A DNA stretch of 64,000 bases from the NCBI RefSeq assembly GCF_001413955.1, contig NZ_LCTZ01000002.1, positions 2,590,501 to 2,654,500 on the forward strand, given 5' to 3'. This stretch comes from Flagellimonas eckloniae (lineage in GTDB: Bacteria; Bacteroidota; Bacteroidia; Flavobacteriales; Flavobacteriaceae). Within the stretch, counting starts at the first letter, position 1, and every line of letters starts with the position of its first letter. The position numbers and the translations under genes were made by a program. Positions 53,910 to 61,396 of this stretch are shown here, in pieces. The notes below the pieces were generated by a model. It did no database searches. It was given only the letters and a program-made list of their open reading frames with translations, and was not told the DNA's origin.

Positions 53910-54500
53910 CTAAAAAATAAGGAAAAAGGTAAGAAATGTCGTAACGGCTGATTGTACGGTGGTCATGTGCTGCCGTATGGATTTTAAAGCGATAGACATT
54001 TGGTTTTCAACAGACCGTTTGGATATTCCAAGAAGATTGGCAATTTCTTCATTGCTCACCTCTTCCAATCGACTTAACTTAAAAACCTGTCTACATCTGG
54101 GAGATAATTTATCCAAGGAATCTTGAAGAAGAGTATGCGTTTCCTCAAAATCATACTGTTTCTCAATCTCAGGTCTTGAATTCAATTGTAATGATTCTAT
54201 AATCTCTATGTGTGTAGTATCAAATTTGCTGTCTCTTAGATATTTATAACAGCTATATTTTACGGCTTTGTAAAGATATCCTTCAAAATTTTCAATTTTT
54301 CGTATCTCCCTGTTTTGCCATATATTGGTCCATATGTTTTGAACAATATCCTTGGCAGCATCTACATCCAAGACAATAGATTTTGCATTTATAAACATAG
54401 GCTCCCAGAACATTTCAAACAATTTGCGAAAGGCTTTTTCATTACCTTTTTCAAATTCTCCAACCAATAAATTATCGGTTATTTTTGAGCTAATGGGCAT
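53910..54500 (-). CDS. ECF RNA polymerase sigma factor (SusCD-linked, Bacteroidota type)
   Basis: A 196-residue sigma-70 family protein with region 2 (FRKLFEMFWEPMFINAKSI, DIVQNIWTNIWQNRE) and region 4.2 HTH (LSRLEEVSNEEIANLLGISKRSVENQM). The C-terminus carries a short hydrophobic tail. It should direct transcription of susCD and perhaps the downstream enzymes, under control of the FecR protein encoded next. Confidence 0.93.
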   Translation of the reverse strand: MPISSKITDNLLVGEFEKGNEKAFRKLFEMFWEPMFINAKSIVLDVDAAKDIVQNIWTNIWQNREIRKIENFEGYLYKAVKYSCYKYLRDSKFDTTHIEIIESLQLNSRPEIEKQYDFEETHTLLQDSLDKLSPRCRQVFKLSRLEEVSNEEIANLLGISKRSVENQMSIALKSIRQHMTTVQSAVTTFLTFFLIF

Positions 54501-54786
54501 TTAGAAGAAAAGTATTGTTTAGTTAGTTTATTTCGATAAATGTATTGAAAAGTACTTGACTATGCAAAAACGAAAAATATAGCAACGATTTATTAAGGAT
54601 AATTTAATTTGAACATCACTTTAAAATAACCTTCAAATGTCAATATTGTTAAAAGATCAAAAAAGGATTACATTTTTAAAAAGACTATTATCCAGTTATA
54701 AAGTTCACTTAACCTAGTGCGTGATAATTTCTTATGCGAAGTAAAAAACAAAAAAATAGCTACATTTCTGTAACTGCTTTTCTGTT
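54501..54786. other. AT-rich region left of the tRNA-Asn scar
   Basis: Contains the presumed promoter of the sigma gene near 54520-54545 (a TACTTTTC-like -7 on the minus strand) and no gene. Together with the scars to its right it makes a gene-free stretch of about 500 bases. Confidence 0.4.
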
Positions 54787-54830
54787 GAGCTCACCTCTTG
54801 GGCTCTCGAACCAAGGGCCCTATTATTAAC
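54787..54830 (-). other. Decayed tRNA-Asn 3' half, integration scar (left)
   Basis: Matches the fragment at 57024-57067 with about six mismatches or indels (for example an inserted T in the T-loop GCTCTCGAACC). It covers the anticodon loop through the 3' end; the 5' half is absent, so it is not functional. Confidence 0.65.
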
Positions 54831-54831
54831 A

Positions 54832-54903
54832 TTAGTAGCAATTACCAGTGACCTAATTGAAAAAATGAATAAGCTACATTTACTAGAAAATAGCCAAGAA
54901 TAG
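54832..54903 (+). pseudogene. 3' fragment of a second PhoX-like gene
   Basis: In frame it reads LVAITSDLIEKMNKLHLLEN followed by SQE and a stop codon. The intact PhoX-like gene at 11070 ends VVAITGNLIEKMNKLHILERA, so 16 of the last 20 aligned residues agree while the DNA has diverged. Nothing of the rest of the gene is present; the fragment begins directly at the tRNA-Asn scar. It shows that a deletion or insertion at the scar cut off a phosphatase gene that once stood left of the G3E GTPase segment. Confidence 0.75.
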
Positions 54904-54998
54904 CAATTGACCTTATGGAAAATTGTAAGTGATGGTTTACCAAATTCTAATTATAGAAAACTATAAAGAAATTGCAGGTAAGTTAGAAATGTCAATTA

Positions 54999-55592
54999 TC
55001 ACCAACCATAAAAGCCTTTTGGAACAACTCCATTGAGCCGAAGATAGACCACGCATTGTCCTCGATGATGAATGATATGGTTTTCCATTGCATAGAACAG
55101 GCGCCAGACCGGAATGGTATCGCCTGCAAAATCACATTTGGAAAGTAGCTTTTCATCTGACAGTTCGCCAATAGATCTTTGAACAAAAGCATACATACTT
55201 TTCAGTTCCTTGATAACATCTTCCTTTGGCATTTGCACCGGAAGTTTTACATTCTCATATGGATTTTTAATGCCTACCCTACCTGCCAATTGTCCACAAG
55301 TATAGATGACGCAATGTCTCCATTGCTCGGAAAAAGTCATGGCCTCATCTGTGTACTTAAAAGTGAAATATGCAGGGGGCATTTGATCCACATTGGTCAT
55401 GGTCATAATTTCTGACCGATGCCAAGCCGCCATGAGTTCTTTACGAAGGTCTTTTGTAGATTCTTGATTTGTAGATGGCGTGGCGGTTGCCAGTTTATTG
55501 GTAGATTTTGCCTTACTGTTATCCATACGACAACCAATGAATGAAAATAGACCAAAGCCTAAAGCATTTCTTAGAAAACGAGTTCGATTCAT
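54999..55592 (-). CDS. DinB-like lipoprotein (DUF664-type four-helix fold)
   Basis: A 197-residue protein with a signal that ends in a lipobox (SFIGC), a Ser/Thr-rich linker and a four-helix bundle (about 55-195). The likely metal-site histidines are in FSEQWRHCVIYTCG and MENHIIHHRGQCVVYL. DinB-family proteins bind divalent metals, often zinc, and some use thiol cofactors. It lies 7 bp after the G3E GTPase gene on the same strand, so it should share the Zur-type operator at 56915. Role in zinc supply is an inference. Confidence 0.8.
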   Translation of the reverse strand: MNRTRFLRNALGFGLFSFIGCRMDNSKAKSTNKLATATPSTNQESTKDLRKELMAAWHRSEIMTMTNVDQMPPAYFTFKYTDEAMTFSEQWRHCVIYTCGQLAGRVGIKNPYENVKLPVQMPKEDVIKELKSMYAFVQRSIGELSDEKLLSKCDFAGDTIPVWRLFYAMENHIIHHRGQCVVYLRLNGVVPKGFYGW

Positions 55593-55599
55593 TGTAATA

Positions 55600-56823
55600 T
55601 TAATTTAATGCGTAAGCCCTTTCCACCGGCCAGTCATCATGATATCCTTGCATCCACTTTTGTGATTCAAGTTCTTTATCTGTGACCAAACATGTGTCAA
55701 GGTCAGCCCTCATCCGTTCCTCATCCATAGCTTGGCCGATGAATACAATTTCGTTTTTTCTATCCCCAAAGGTTTTGTCCCATTCAGCTTCAATTTGTTC
55801 TTGGTTATCAAGAAAAGCAACATATTGCGAGCGTTTTTGAAAGGGCATGCTACTCCACCATACCCCGGCACTATCTGTTCTCAAGGAACCTCCTGCCTGG
55901 CCCCAAATCAAAGCCTGTTCAGGTCGTGATGCAACCCAAAACAACCCTTTACTACGAATGACACTATTTGGAAACTTATGCTGTACGAAATGCCAAAAGC
56001 GTTCTGGGTCGAAAGGTTTTTTACTTCGATAAACAAAAGAACTTATCCCATATTCCTCCGTTTCCGGAGTATGCTCATCCTTGTTAAGTTCTTCAATCCA
56101 ACCAGCACTTTGTTCCGCTTCCTCAAAATTGAAAAGATTGGTATTCAGTATTTCTTTGGGATTTACTTTACTAAATTGGGATTTAATGATTCGGGCCGAA
56201 GGATTTAGTTTGGTAATGGTCGCACTCAAAATGCCCATATGCTCTTCTGAAACTAGGTCCGTTTTATTGAGGACAATGACATTGGCAAATTCAATCTGGT
56301 CAGTCAATAAGTTGACAATGGTTCGATAATCCCCATCGATATCTGTTAGGTTTCTATCAATTAAGGTTTCCGGACTTCCAAAATCCTTAAAAAAATTGAA
56401 AGCGTCCACAACGGTTACCATTGTATCCACATAGCTAAAGCGGGAAAGATCTATATTGTTCTCCTCGTCAATAAAAGAAAACGTCTGGGCAACGGGAATC
56501 GGCTCACTAATTCCCGTACTTTCAATAAGGAGATAGTCAAACCTGTTTTCCTTCGCCAGTCGCTCCACTTCTACCATTAAATCTTCCCTTAGCGTACAGC
56601 AAATACAGCCGTTGCTCATTTCTACCAGCTTTTCCTCTGTTCGAGAAAGGGTGTTTTCACTCTTAACCAACTCTGCATCAACATTCACTTCGCTCATATC
56701 ATTGACAATCACGGCCACTTTTAAGCCTTCTTTGTTATGCAGCACATGATTCAGCAAGGTAGTTTTACCAGCCCCCAGAAAACCGCTAAGAACGGTTACC
56801 GGCAATTTGTTATTTTCTATCAT
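55600..56823 (-). CDS. G3E GTPase, COG0523 zinc metallochaperone
   Basis: A 407-residue cytoplasmic protein. It has Walker [13 protein letters not shown] (13-24), the metal motif GCICC (72-76), Walker B VVDAFN-type strand, NKTD for guanine binding and a CobW C-terminal domain (about 265-385). Members under Zur control deliver zinc to key enzymes when zinc is scarce. The palindrome 92 bp upstream repeats the 21-bp core of the one at 7833 (AAATGCAAC and GTTGCATTT), so it is probably controlled by the Zur-like protein encoded at 10649. Confidence 0.92.
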   Translation of the reverse strand: MIENNKLPVTVLSGFLGAGKTTLLNHVLHNKEGLKVAVIVNDMSEVNVDAELVKSENTLSRTEEKLVEMSNGCICCTLREDLMVEVERLAKENRFDYLLIESTGISEPIPVAQTFSFIDEENNIDLSRFSYVDTMVTVVDAFNFFKDFGSPETLIDRNLTDIDGDYRTIVNLLTDQIEFANVIVLNKTDLVSEEHMGILSATITKLNPSARIIKSQFSKVNPKEILNTNLFNFEEAEQSAGWIEELNKDEHTPETEEYGISSFVYRSKKPFDPERFWHFVQHKFPNSVIRSKGLFWVASRPEQALIWGQAGGSLRTDSAGVWWSSMPFQKRSQYVAFLDNQEQIEAEWDKTFGDRKNEIVFIGQAMDEERMRADLDTCLVTDKELESQKWMQGYHDDWPVERAYALN

Positions 56824-56914
56824 TTCTCTTTTTTGCAGTTATGGGAATTTGCATCCCGTGGGCATTAAGAAACCCATAGTAGCAAACCGGTCATAAAAAT
56901 ATAAGAAATTGCCA

Positions 56915-56939
56915 ATAAATGCAACTCAGTTGCATTTAT
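56915..56939. promoter_or_regulatory. 25-bp palindrome, second Zur-type operator
   Basis: ATAAATGCAACT and AGTTGCATTTAT are exact inverted repeats with a single central C. A TTG in the left arm (minus strand) is 18 bp from a near-consensus -7 element, TATATTTT, at 56896-56903. The core equals that of the operator at 7833-7859 apart from the 3-bp spacer. Confidence 0.75.
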
Positions 56940-56991
56940 ATTTTAAAAACAGAAAAAGACAGAGATAAAAACATATTGAAAAACAAAAAAA

Positions 56992-57016
56992 CCCAGTAGA
57001 TTTAATATCTACTGGG
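56992..57016 (-). terminator. Rho-independent terminator of the former tRNA-Asn gene
   Basis: CCCAGTAGAT and ATCTACTGGG form a perfect 10-bp stem with a TTAAT loop, and the leftward side continues into a run of T with one G. It lies 8 bp after the 3' end of the tRNA-Asn fragment in the leftward direction, as expected for the tRNA terminator. Confidence 0.72.
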
Positions 57017-57023
57017 CAATTTA

Positions 57024-57067
57024 TGCTCCCCCTCTTGGGCTCGAACCAAGGACCCTCTGATTAACAG
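57024..57067 (-). other. tRNA-Asn 3' half, attachment-site scar next to the integrase
   Basis: On the minus strand it reads CTGTTAATCAG (anticodon GTT), the T-arm with GGTTCGAGCC and the acceptor 3' strand ending GGGGGAGC. The 5' half of the tRNA is missing and replaced by unrelated sequence from 57068. The integrase gene follows at 57209, so this is the left attachment site of an element that extends rightward; the intact tRNA should lie beyond the window. Confidence 0.75.
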
Positions 57068-57208
57068 CGTCTCCGAACGGGATCCAAGCAAATTTTAAAA
57101 ATCGCATATTTTATTGAATATCAGTGTTTTAATAAAATTTGTTGTCAAACAAAATCAATTGAAACCAACTTTTTGCGTGCAAATTGCGTGCAAATTTTTT
57201 TATAACTT

Positions 57209-58435
57209 ATGTTCATGAACACGAGTATAAAACTAAGTTTGGACACCCGAAGAATGACCCAAAATGGATGTTTTCCCATCATTTTAAGGCTGACCCATTT
57301 TAGAAAAACTACTTCAATCAAAACAGGTCATTATGTCCCAGAAGAGTATTGGGATCATCAACGATGTAAAGTAAAAAGAAATTTCCCGGATGTTGATTCT
57401 GTTCATCTAATGAACACCCTTTTATTAAAAAAACAAATCAAGGCTCAAGAGGTAATCAATAAGTTGGCAGATAATGACCAATTGGATAAGCTTACGGCAA
57501 AAGACATTGCTGATAAAATTGTTAACAGGAAACGTTTAAACTCCTTCTATGAATTTGGCCTTCAAAAAGCAGAAGAACTTATATTAGAAAAACGAATCGG
57601 AACCGCTAGAAACTATTCCGGAATTATTGGAAGACTAAAAGTTTTTACAAATGATAGAGACTTAAAATTCAATGAACTCAACCTTGAATTCTTAAAAAGG
57701 TTTGAAAGGCATCATTTATCTAAGCCAGGCAATACCATTAATGGAATTGCATCTTATATGAGAACAATAAAGGCCATCTACAATAAAGGAATCAAGGAAG
57801 GTATGGTGGATGAATCCTTATATCCTTTTAAATACTACACCATAAAAACTAAGCCAACCCAAAAAAGAGCTATAAAACTGGAAAGCATTAAAAAAATACT
57901 TGAGATGGAAACCGAGGTTGGTTCTAACCATTTCCACTATCGCAATTATTTTATACTTTCTTATCTGATGCTGGGTATGTCCTTTATCGATATGGCATTT
58001 CTAAAAAGGGATAATATTATTGATGGCCGTGTCAAATTTCAAAGACGAAAAACAGGAAAACGATATGATATAATTATAACGAATCAGATTGAACCAATCA
58101 TTGATTATTATCTAAGCAATCCTAACCCCTCTGGTTTTTTATTGCCTATAATTTATCGTGACACTTTGGAATTACAGTACAAAGATGCCCAATGGGAGCT
58201 TAGACGTTACAACATTGGTTTGAAAGAGATTGCAAAAAAATGTGGGATTGAAGAGCGTTTGACCTCTTATGTTTCAAGACATAGTTTTGCAACTCATGCT
58301 ATGTTCAAAAAAGTTCCTTTGGAAGCCATATCTGCAATGATGGGACATAATAAACTCAGTACTACCCAAATTTATCTTAAGTCCTTACCAAGCAACATAC
58401 TTGATAACTATCAGTTAGAATTGAACTCTCTGTAG
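57209..58435 (+). CDS. Tyrosine recombinase (site-specific integrase)
   Basis: A 408-residue integrase with the Bacteroidota plan: arm-binding domain (about 1-90), SAM-like core-binding domain (about 115-205) and catalytic domain (about 220-400). Visible catalytic residues are Lys in RRKTGKRY, Arg in SYVSRHSFATH, His in MMGHNKLSTTQ and Tyr in IYLKS. The first conserved Arg is not present: the site reads LMLGMSFIDMAFL where relatives have RGMSF. IntDOT of CTnDOT also lacks this Arg and is active, so the loss does not prove inactivity. It drives the element that starts at the tRNA-Asn scar. Confidence 0.93.
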   Translation: MFMNTSIKLSLDTRRMTQNGCFPIILRLTHFRKTTSIKTGHYVPEEYWDHQRCKVKRNFPDVDSVHLMNTLLLKKQIKAQEVINKLADNDQLDKLTAKDIADKIVNRKRLNSFYEFGLQKAEELILEKRIGTARNYSGIIGRLKVFTNDRDLKFNELNLEFLKRFERHHLSKPGNTINGIASYMRTIKAIYNKGIKEGMVDESLYPFKYYTIKTKPTQKRAIKLESIKKILEMETEVGSNHFHYRNYFILSYLMLGMSFIDMAFLKRDNIIDGRVKFQRRKTGKRYDIIITNQIEPIIDYYLSNPNPSGFLLPIIYRDTLELQYKDAQWELRRYNIGLKEIAKKCGIEERLTSYVSRHSFATHAMFKKVPLEAISAMMGHNKLSTTQIYLKSLPSNILDNYQLELNSL

Positions 58436-58436
58436 T

Positions 58437-58880
58437 TTAATTTTTTTGATTTCGAACACCATAAAAATAAAGAGAGTGTTCATCTACGTTAATATTAAAA
58501 GTCTCTTCAATGGTCTGTTTTATTTCCTGAACTCTGGGATCTGCAAATTCCAATATCTCACCTGTATCCGTCAAAATAATATGATCGTGCTTACCATCAA
58601 AAAAAGACTTTTCAAAATGGGCAACTTTATCCCCAAATTGATGTTTGCGCACTAGACGAGATTCCAGTAAAATATCCATGGTGTTATATAAGGTAGCCCG
58701 ACTAACTCTATAATTTTTACTTTTCATTATATCATACAAGGTATCTATGTTAAGATGCTCGTCGGTATTATAGATTTCTTCCAGAATGGCATAACGTTCA
58801 GGTGTTTTACGGTGTCCGTTTTCTTCAAGAAAGGAAGTAAATATTCCTTTGATTATTTTGAAACTACTAATACAGGCCAT
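58437..58880 (-). CDS. Fur-family regulator without structural-zinc cysteines
   Basis: A 147-residue protein with a winged helix ([35 protein letters not shown]) and a metal-binding domain with [15 protein letters not shown]. The CxxC pairs of E. coli-type Fur are absent (ILTDTGE instead of ICLKCG). It converges on the integrase (1-bp gap) and is divergent from the siderophore genes; the AT-rich box at 58940-58970 lies between. Iron-dependent repression of the Xus-like operon is the likely role. Confidence 0.85.
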   Translation of the reverse strand: MACISSFKIIKGIFTSFLEENGHRKTPERYAILEEIYNTDEHLNIDTLYDIMKSKNYRVSRATLYNTMDILLESRLVRKHQFGDKVAHFEKSFFDGKHDHIILTDTGEILEFADPRVQEIKQTIEETFNINVDEHSLYFYGVRNQKN

Positions 58881-58939
58881 ATAAGATATTTAAGTAAAGG
58901 TTAAGCCAATTTGCCCTTTAGATTAACCTTTGCAATATA

Positions 58940-58970
58940 ATTATTTTTATTTAGATTTATTAAAAATAAT
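58940..58970. promoter_or_regulatory. Fur-type box between the regulator and the siderophore operon
   Basis: Inverted repeat ATTATTTTTA ... TAAAAATAAT with an 11-bp centre that holds TTTAGATTTAT. A 26-bp stretch (58944-58969) matches 61327-61352 read in reverse at 24 of 26 positions. Confidence 0.62.
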
Positions 58971-58973
58971 ATC

Positions 58974-58981
58974 TATGTTTG
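58974..58981 (+). promoter_or_regulatory. -7 element of the small membrane protein-PepSY operon
   Basis: TATGTTTG, full TAnnTTTG match, 4 bp after the Fur-type box, so a bound Fur would cover the promoter. Confidence 0.58.
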
Positions 58982-59002
58982 CTTTTTTAAATAAGGGTAA
59001 TA

Positions 59003-59320
59003 ATGGGTATTGTTTTAATTTTTCTCGGTTGTTTTCTCCTTTATGTAAAGTCAAAACACTTTCCAGAACAACTAAATAGCATCAAGAAAGAAGCTAATGA
59101 AAGGCCATTAGTAACGAGACTTATTACATATCTACTTTTCATCTCATCAGCGATTTTATTGTCGTTTCAATTGGGATTAGCAACTGGTCTGCTCACTTTT
59201 TTAATCACTTTGCTTTTGAGCCTGTGTCTTACCATTATGTTATTACCACTACATAAGAAATATGCTTATTTCCTTGCCATACTAAGTTTAATCGTAATAG
59301 TAATTGAAAATATTCTGTAA
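59003..59320 (+). CDS. Small membrane protein of siderophore-uptake operon, DUF3325-like
   Basis: A 105-residue protein with three to four membrane helices and few charged residues. In siderophore operons of many bacteria small DUF3325/DUF3649 membrane proteins accompany a PepSY protein, and this gene shows that order with a 0-bp gap to the next one. Individual role unknown. First gene after the Fur-type box. Confidence 0.65.
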   Translation: MGIVLIFLGCFLLYVKSKHFPEQLNSIKKEANERPLVTRLITYLLFISSAILLSFQLGLATGLLTFLITLLLSLCLTIMLLPLHKKYAYFLAILSLIVIVIENIL

Positions 59321-59602
59321 ATGCCTGCCAACCAAAAACACCTATCAAACCCAGGCCAAAGAATTCTAAAAATTACCGCAGGCATTCTGGGTGGATTCTT
59401 TGTAACCATCTTTTTTCATAATGCTCTAGGAAGTCTCCTCGAACAAAAAGGCGCACTGATTATTACTACTGCTTATACCTCCTTTATTCTTTGGGCGGCC
59501 TTGTTGGTCATAGCCTTTTTGTTTAAAAATGGTTGGAAAGTCTGGGGAATATACCTGCTGTTAACTTTAATCTTTGGTGTTGTAATCTTTCTCAACAAAT
59601 AA
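59321..59602 (+). CDS. Small membrane protein of siderophore-uptake operon, DUF3649-like
   Basis: A 93-residue protein with three membrane helices; KITAGILGGFFVTIFFHNAL resembles the DUF3649 start. It directly follows the previous stop and ends 8 bp before the start of the PepSY gene. Likely an accessory of PepSY-dependent iron release. The family call is tentative. Confidence 0.62.
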   Translation: MPANQKHLSNPGQRILKITAGILGGFFVTIFFHNALGSLLEQKGALIITTAYTSFILWAALLVIAFLFKNGWKVWGIYLLLTLIFGVVIFLNK

Positions 59603-59610
59603 AACCGACC

Positions 59611-61284
59611 ATGAAACTCAAAGCCCTCAAACCAAGATTATATAATGCAATGTTCCATACGCATACCGTATCGGGTATTGTAATCAGTTTTGCACTATTT
59701 GTTTGCTTTTACGCTGGTGCAGTAGCTCTTTTCATGGATGAATTGTATCAATGGGAAAATCCAGCCGCCCGGATTGACCATGTTGACCCTGCTACAGTTG
59801 ATTATGATAAGGTCATAAGTATAGTGGATGAAAACGCAGAAAGTTTTGACAAGAGCCTGACTTTTGGCATTACGCCTCCAACCGAGGCCAATCCATTGGT
59901 AACTTTATATGGGAGGGATAAAACGGAGGAAGGTAAGTTGACGTTCTTCACTGCCATACTTAATCCCAATACCTACGATGTAATATCCATTGGTGATGAG
60001 CCTAGCACTCATATGGCACGGACTATTTATGAATTGCATTATTTCCGTCAAATACCCGTTGTTGGGCTTTATTTATCGGGGTTTGTTGCCTTTTTCTTTT
60101 TGTTTGCTGTCATTACTGGCGTTTTAACGCATTGGAAAAACATCGTTAATAAGTTTTACGCCTTTACAACCAAAGGAAAATGGAAGCAGATTTGGACCAA
60201 CGGGCATATTTCACTTGGATTGATTACGTTGCCGTTTCAGGTAATTTATGCAGTAACTGGGGCATTGCTCGGTCTTTCCATATTGCTGTTGGCACCAAGT
60301 GCCATTTTGATGTACAACGGAGATACTACAGAGGTCGTTAAGGCAGTAAGACCTGATGCAGGAATAAAATATGATGAAAATGCAGAAGCCATTGACGATG
60401 GCGTTGCTTTCAACAGCATATATAATAAAGTAAGTGCTGCTTACCCAGAAAACAACGTTACCTATATCTACGCAACAAATTATGGGAAAGAAGATGGAAC
60501 CATAGGAGTGCGTGTGAACGACTATAAAAGCATTGGAGGTGATGGTATATTTGTATATGGTTATAAAGATGGACAGCTAAAAGAAGCTATTGAACCTGAG
60601 ACAAGACCATATGCCAAAGGAGCATACGGTGTGCTGATCAAACTTCATTATGCCACTTATGGAGGGATTTTCCTTAAAATAATCTACTTCCTTTTGGCAA
60701 TGATTACCTGCTATATCATAATCAGCGGAATAATGATATGGCGCACTGCAAGGAATAAACCTAGCTATACGGACAAGCAAAGAAGGTTTCACCATAGAGT
60801 TACTAAATTCTATTTGGCGATTACCCTTTCCATGTTCCCTGCCCTAGCGTTGATATTCATTGCAAATAAGCTAGTTCCCTTGGCAATGGAAGGTAGAGTA
60901 CCAATTGTAAACTCCATTTTCTTTATGGGTTGGTTGATTCTCACAATCTTAGGATTGTTTTGGAACGATTACCGCAAATTGAATAGAAACTACATCATCC
61001 TCGGAAGTGTTTTTGGACTTCTTATTCCCATTGTCAACGGGGTAATTACAGGAGACTGGATATGGAATTCCCTTGCCAGTAAGCAATATTATGTATTCAG
61101 CGTGGACTTCACTTGGTTGATTATCGGAGTATCTGGATTATTGATTAACCGATATTATTTGAACCGTCCTTCAAAAGTTGACAAAGCGGAAATCGTTGAA
61201 AGAGAAATCATAGATGCCCAGGTAGGTAAGTTGGCAAAAGAAGAACCTTCACCAGTACTACAAAACGTCATTAAATCTAAGTAG
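59611..61284 (+). CDS. PepSY-associated transmembrane protein (XusC-like iron reductase)
   Basis: A 557-residue inner-membrane protein from the start at 59611 (the earlier frame from 59533 lies inside the previous gene). It has the PepSY_TM plan: helix 1 with HTHTVSGIVISFALFVCF, a periplasmic PepSY part (about 50-150), a membrane block near 155-180 and 205-235, a second PepSY part (about 260-335) and four C-terminal helices. His residues in the helices (HTHTVSG, HWKNIV, GHISLG, HYATYGG, HHRVTKF) fit haem or metal binding. Related proteins reduce siderophore-bound iron. It pairs with the receptor gene downstream as xusC with xusA. Confidence 0.86.
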   Translation: MKLKALKPRLYNAMFHTHTVSGIVISFALFVCFYAGAVALFMDELYQWENPAARIDHVDPATVDYDKVISIVDENAESFDKSLTFGITPPTEANPLVTLYGRDKTEEGKLTFFTAILNPNTYDVISIGDEPSTHMARTIYELHYFRQIPVVGLYLSGFVAFFFLFAVITGVLTHWKNIVNKFYAFTTKGKWKQIWTNGHISLGLITLPFQVIYAVTGALLGLSILLLAPSAILMYNGDTTEVVKAVRPDAGIKYDENAEAIDDGVAFNSIYNKVSAAYPENNVTYIYATNYGKEDGTIGVRVNDYKSIGGDGIFVYGYKDGQLKEAIEPETRPYAKGAYGVLIKLHYATYGGIFLKIIYFLLAMITCYIIISGIMIWRTARNKPSYTDKQRRFHHRVTKFYLAITLSMFPALALIFIANKLVPLAMEGRVPIVNSIFFMGWLILTILGLFWNDYRKLNRNYIILGSVFGLLIPIVNGVITGDWIWNSLASKQYYVFSVDFTWLIIGVSGLLINRYYLNRPSKVDKAEIVEREIIDAQVGKLAKEEPSPVLQNVIKSK

Positions 61285-61326
61285 AGAATCCCCAATTAAG
61301 TGTAATCATGACTTTATCAAATACTT

Positions 61327-61352
61327 TTATTTATAATAAGTCTAAATAAAAA
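61327..61352. promoter_or_regulatory. Second Fur-type box, upstream of the TonB receptor
   Basis: Read in reverse it starts TTTTTATTTAGA and matches 58944-58969 at 24 of 26 positions. It ends 8 bp before a TAnnTTTG element. Confidence 0.62.
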
Positions 61353-61360
61353 TAAAGTAT

Positions 61361-61368
61361 TAGATTTG
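61361..61368 (+). promoter_or_regulatory. -7 element of the TonB receptor gene
   Basis: TAGATTTG, full TAnnTTTG match, 28 bp before the ATG at 61397. The receptor therefore has its own promoter next to the Fur-type box. Confidence 0.58.
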
Positions 61369-61396
61369 CCCATCAAAAAGTAGAACCGACCATAAA

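Noticed and set aside
57024..57067. Functional tRNA-Asn
   Set aside because: Only the 3' half from the anticodon arm exists; D-arm and 5' acceptor strand are absent.
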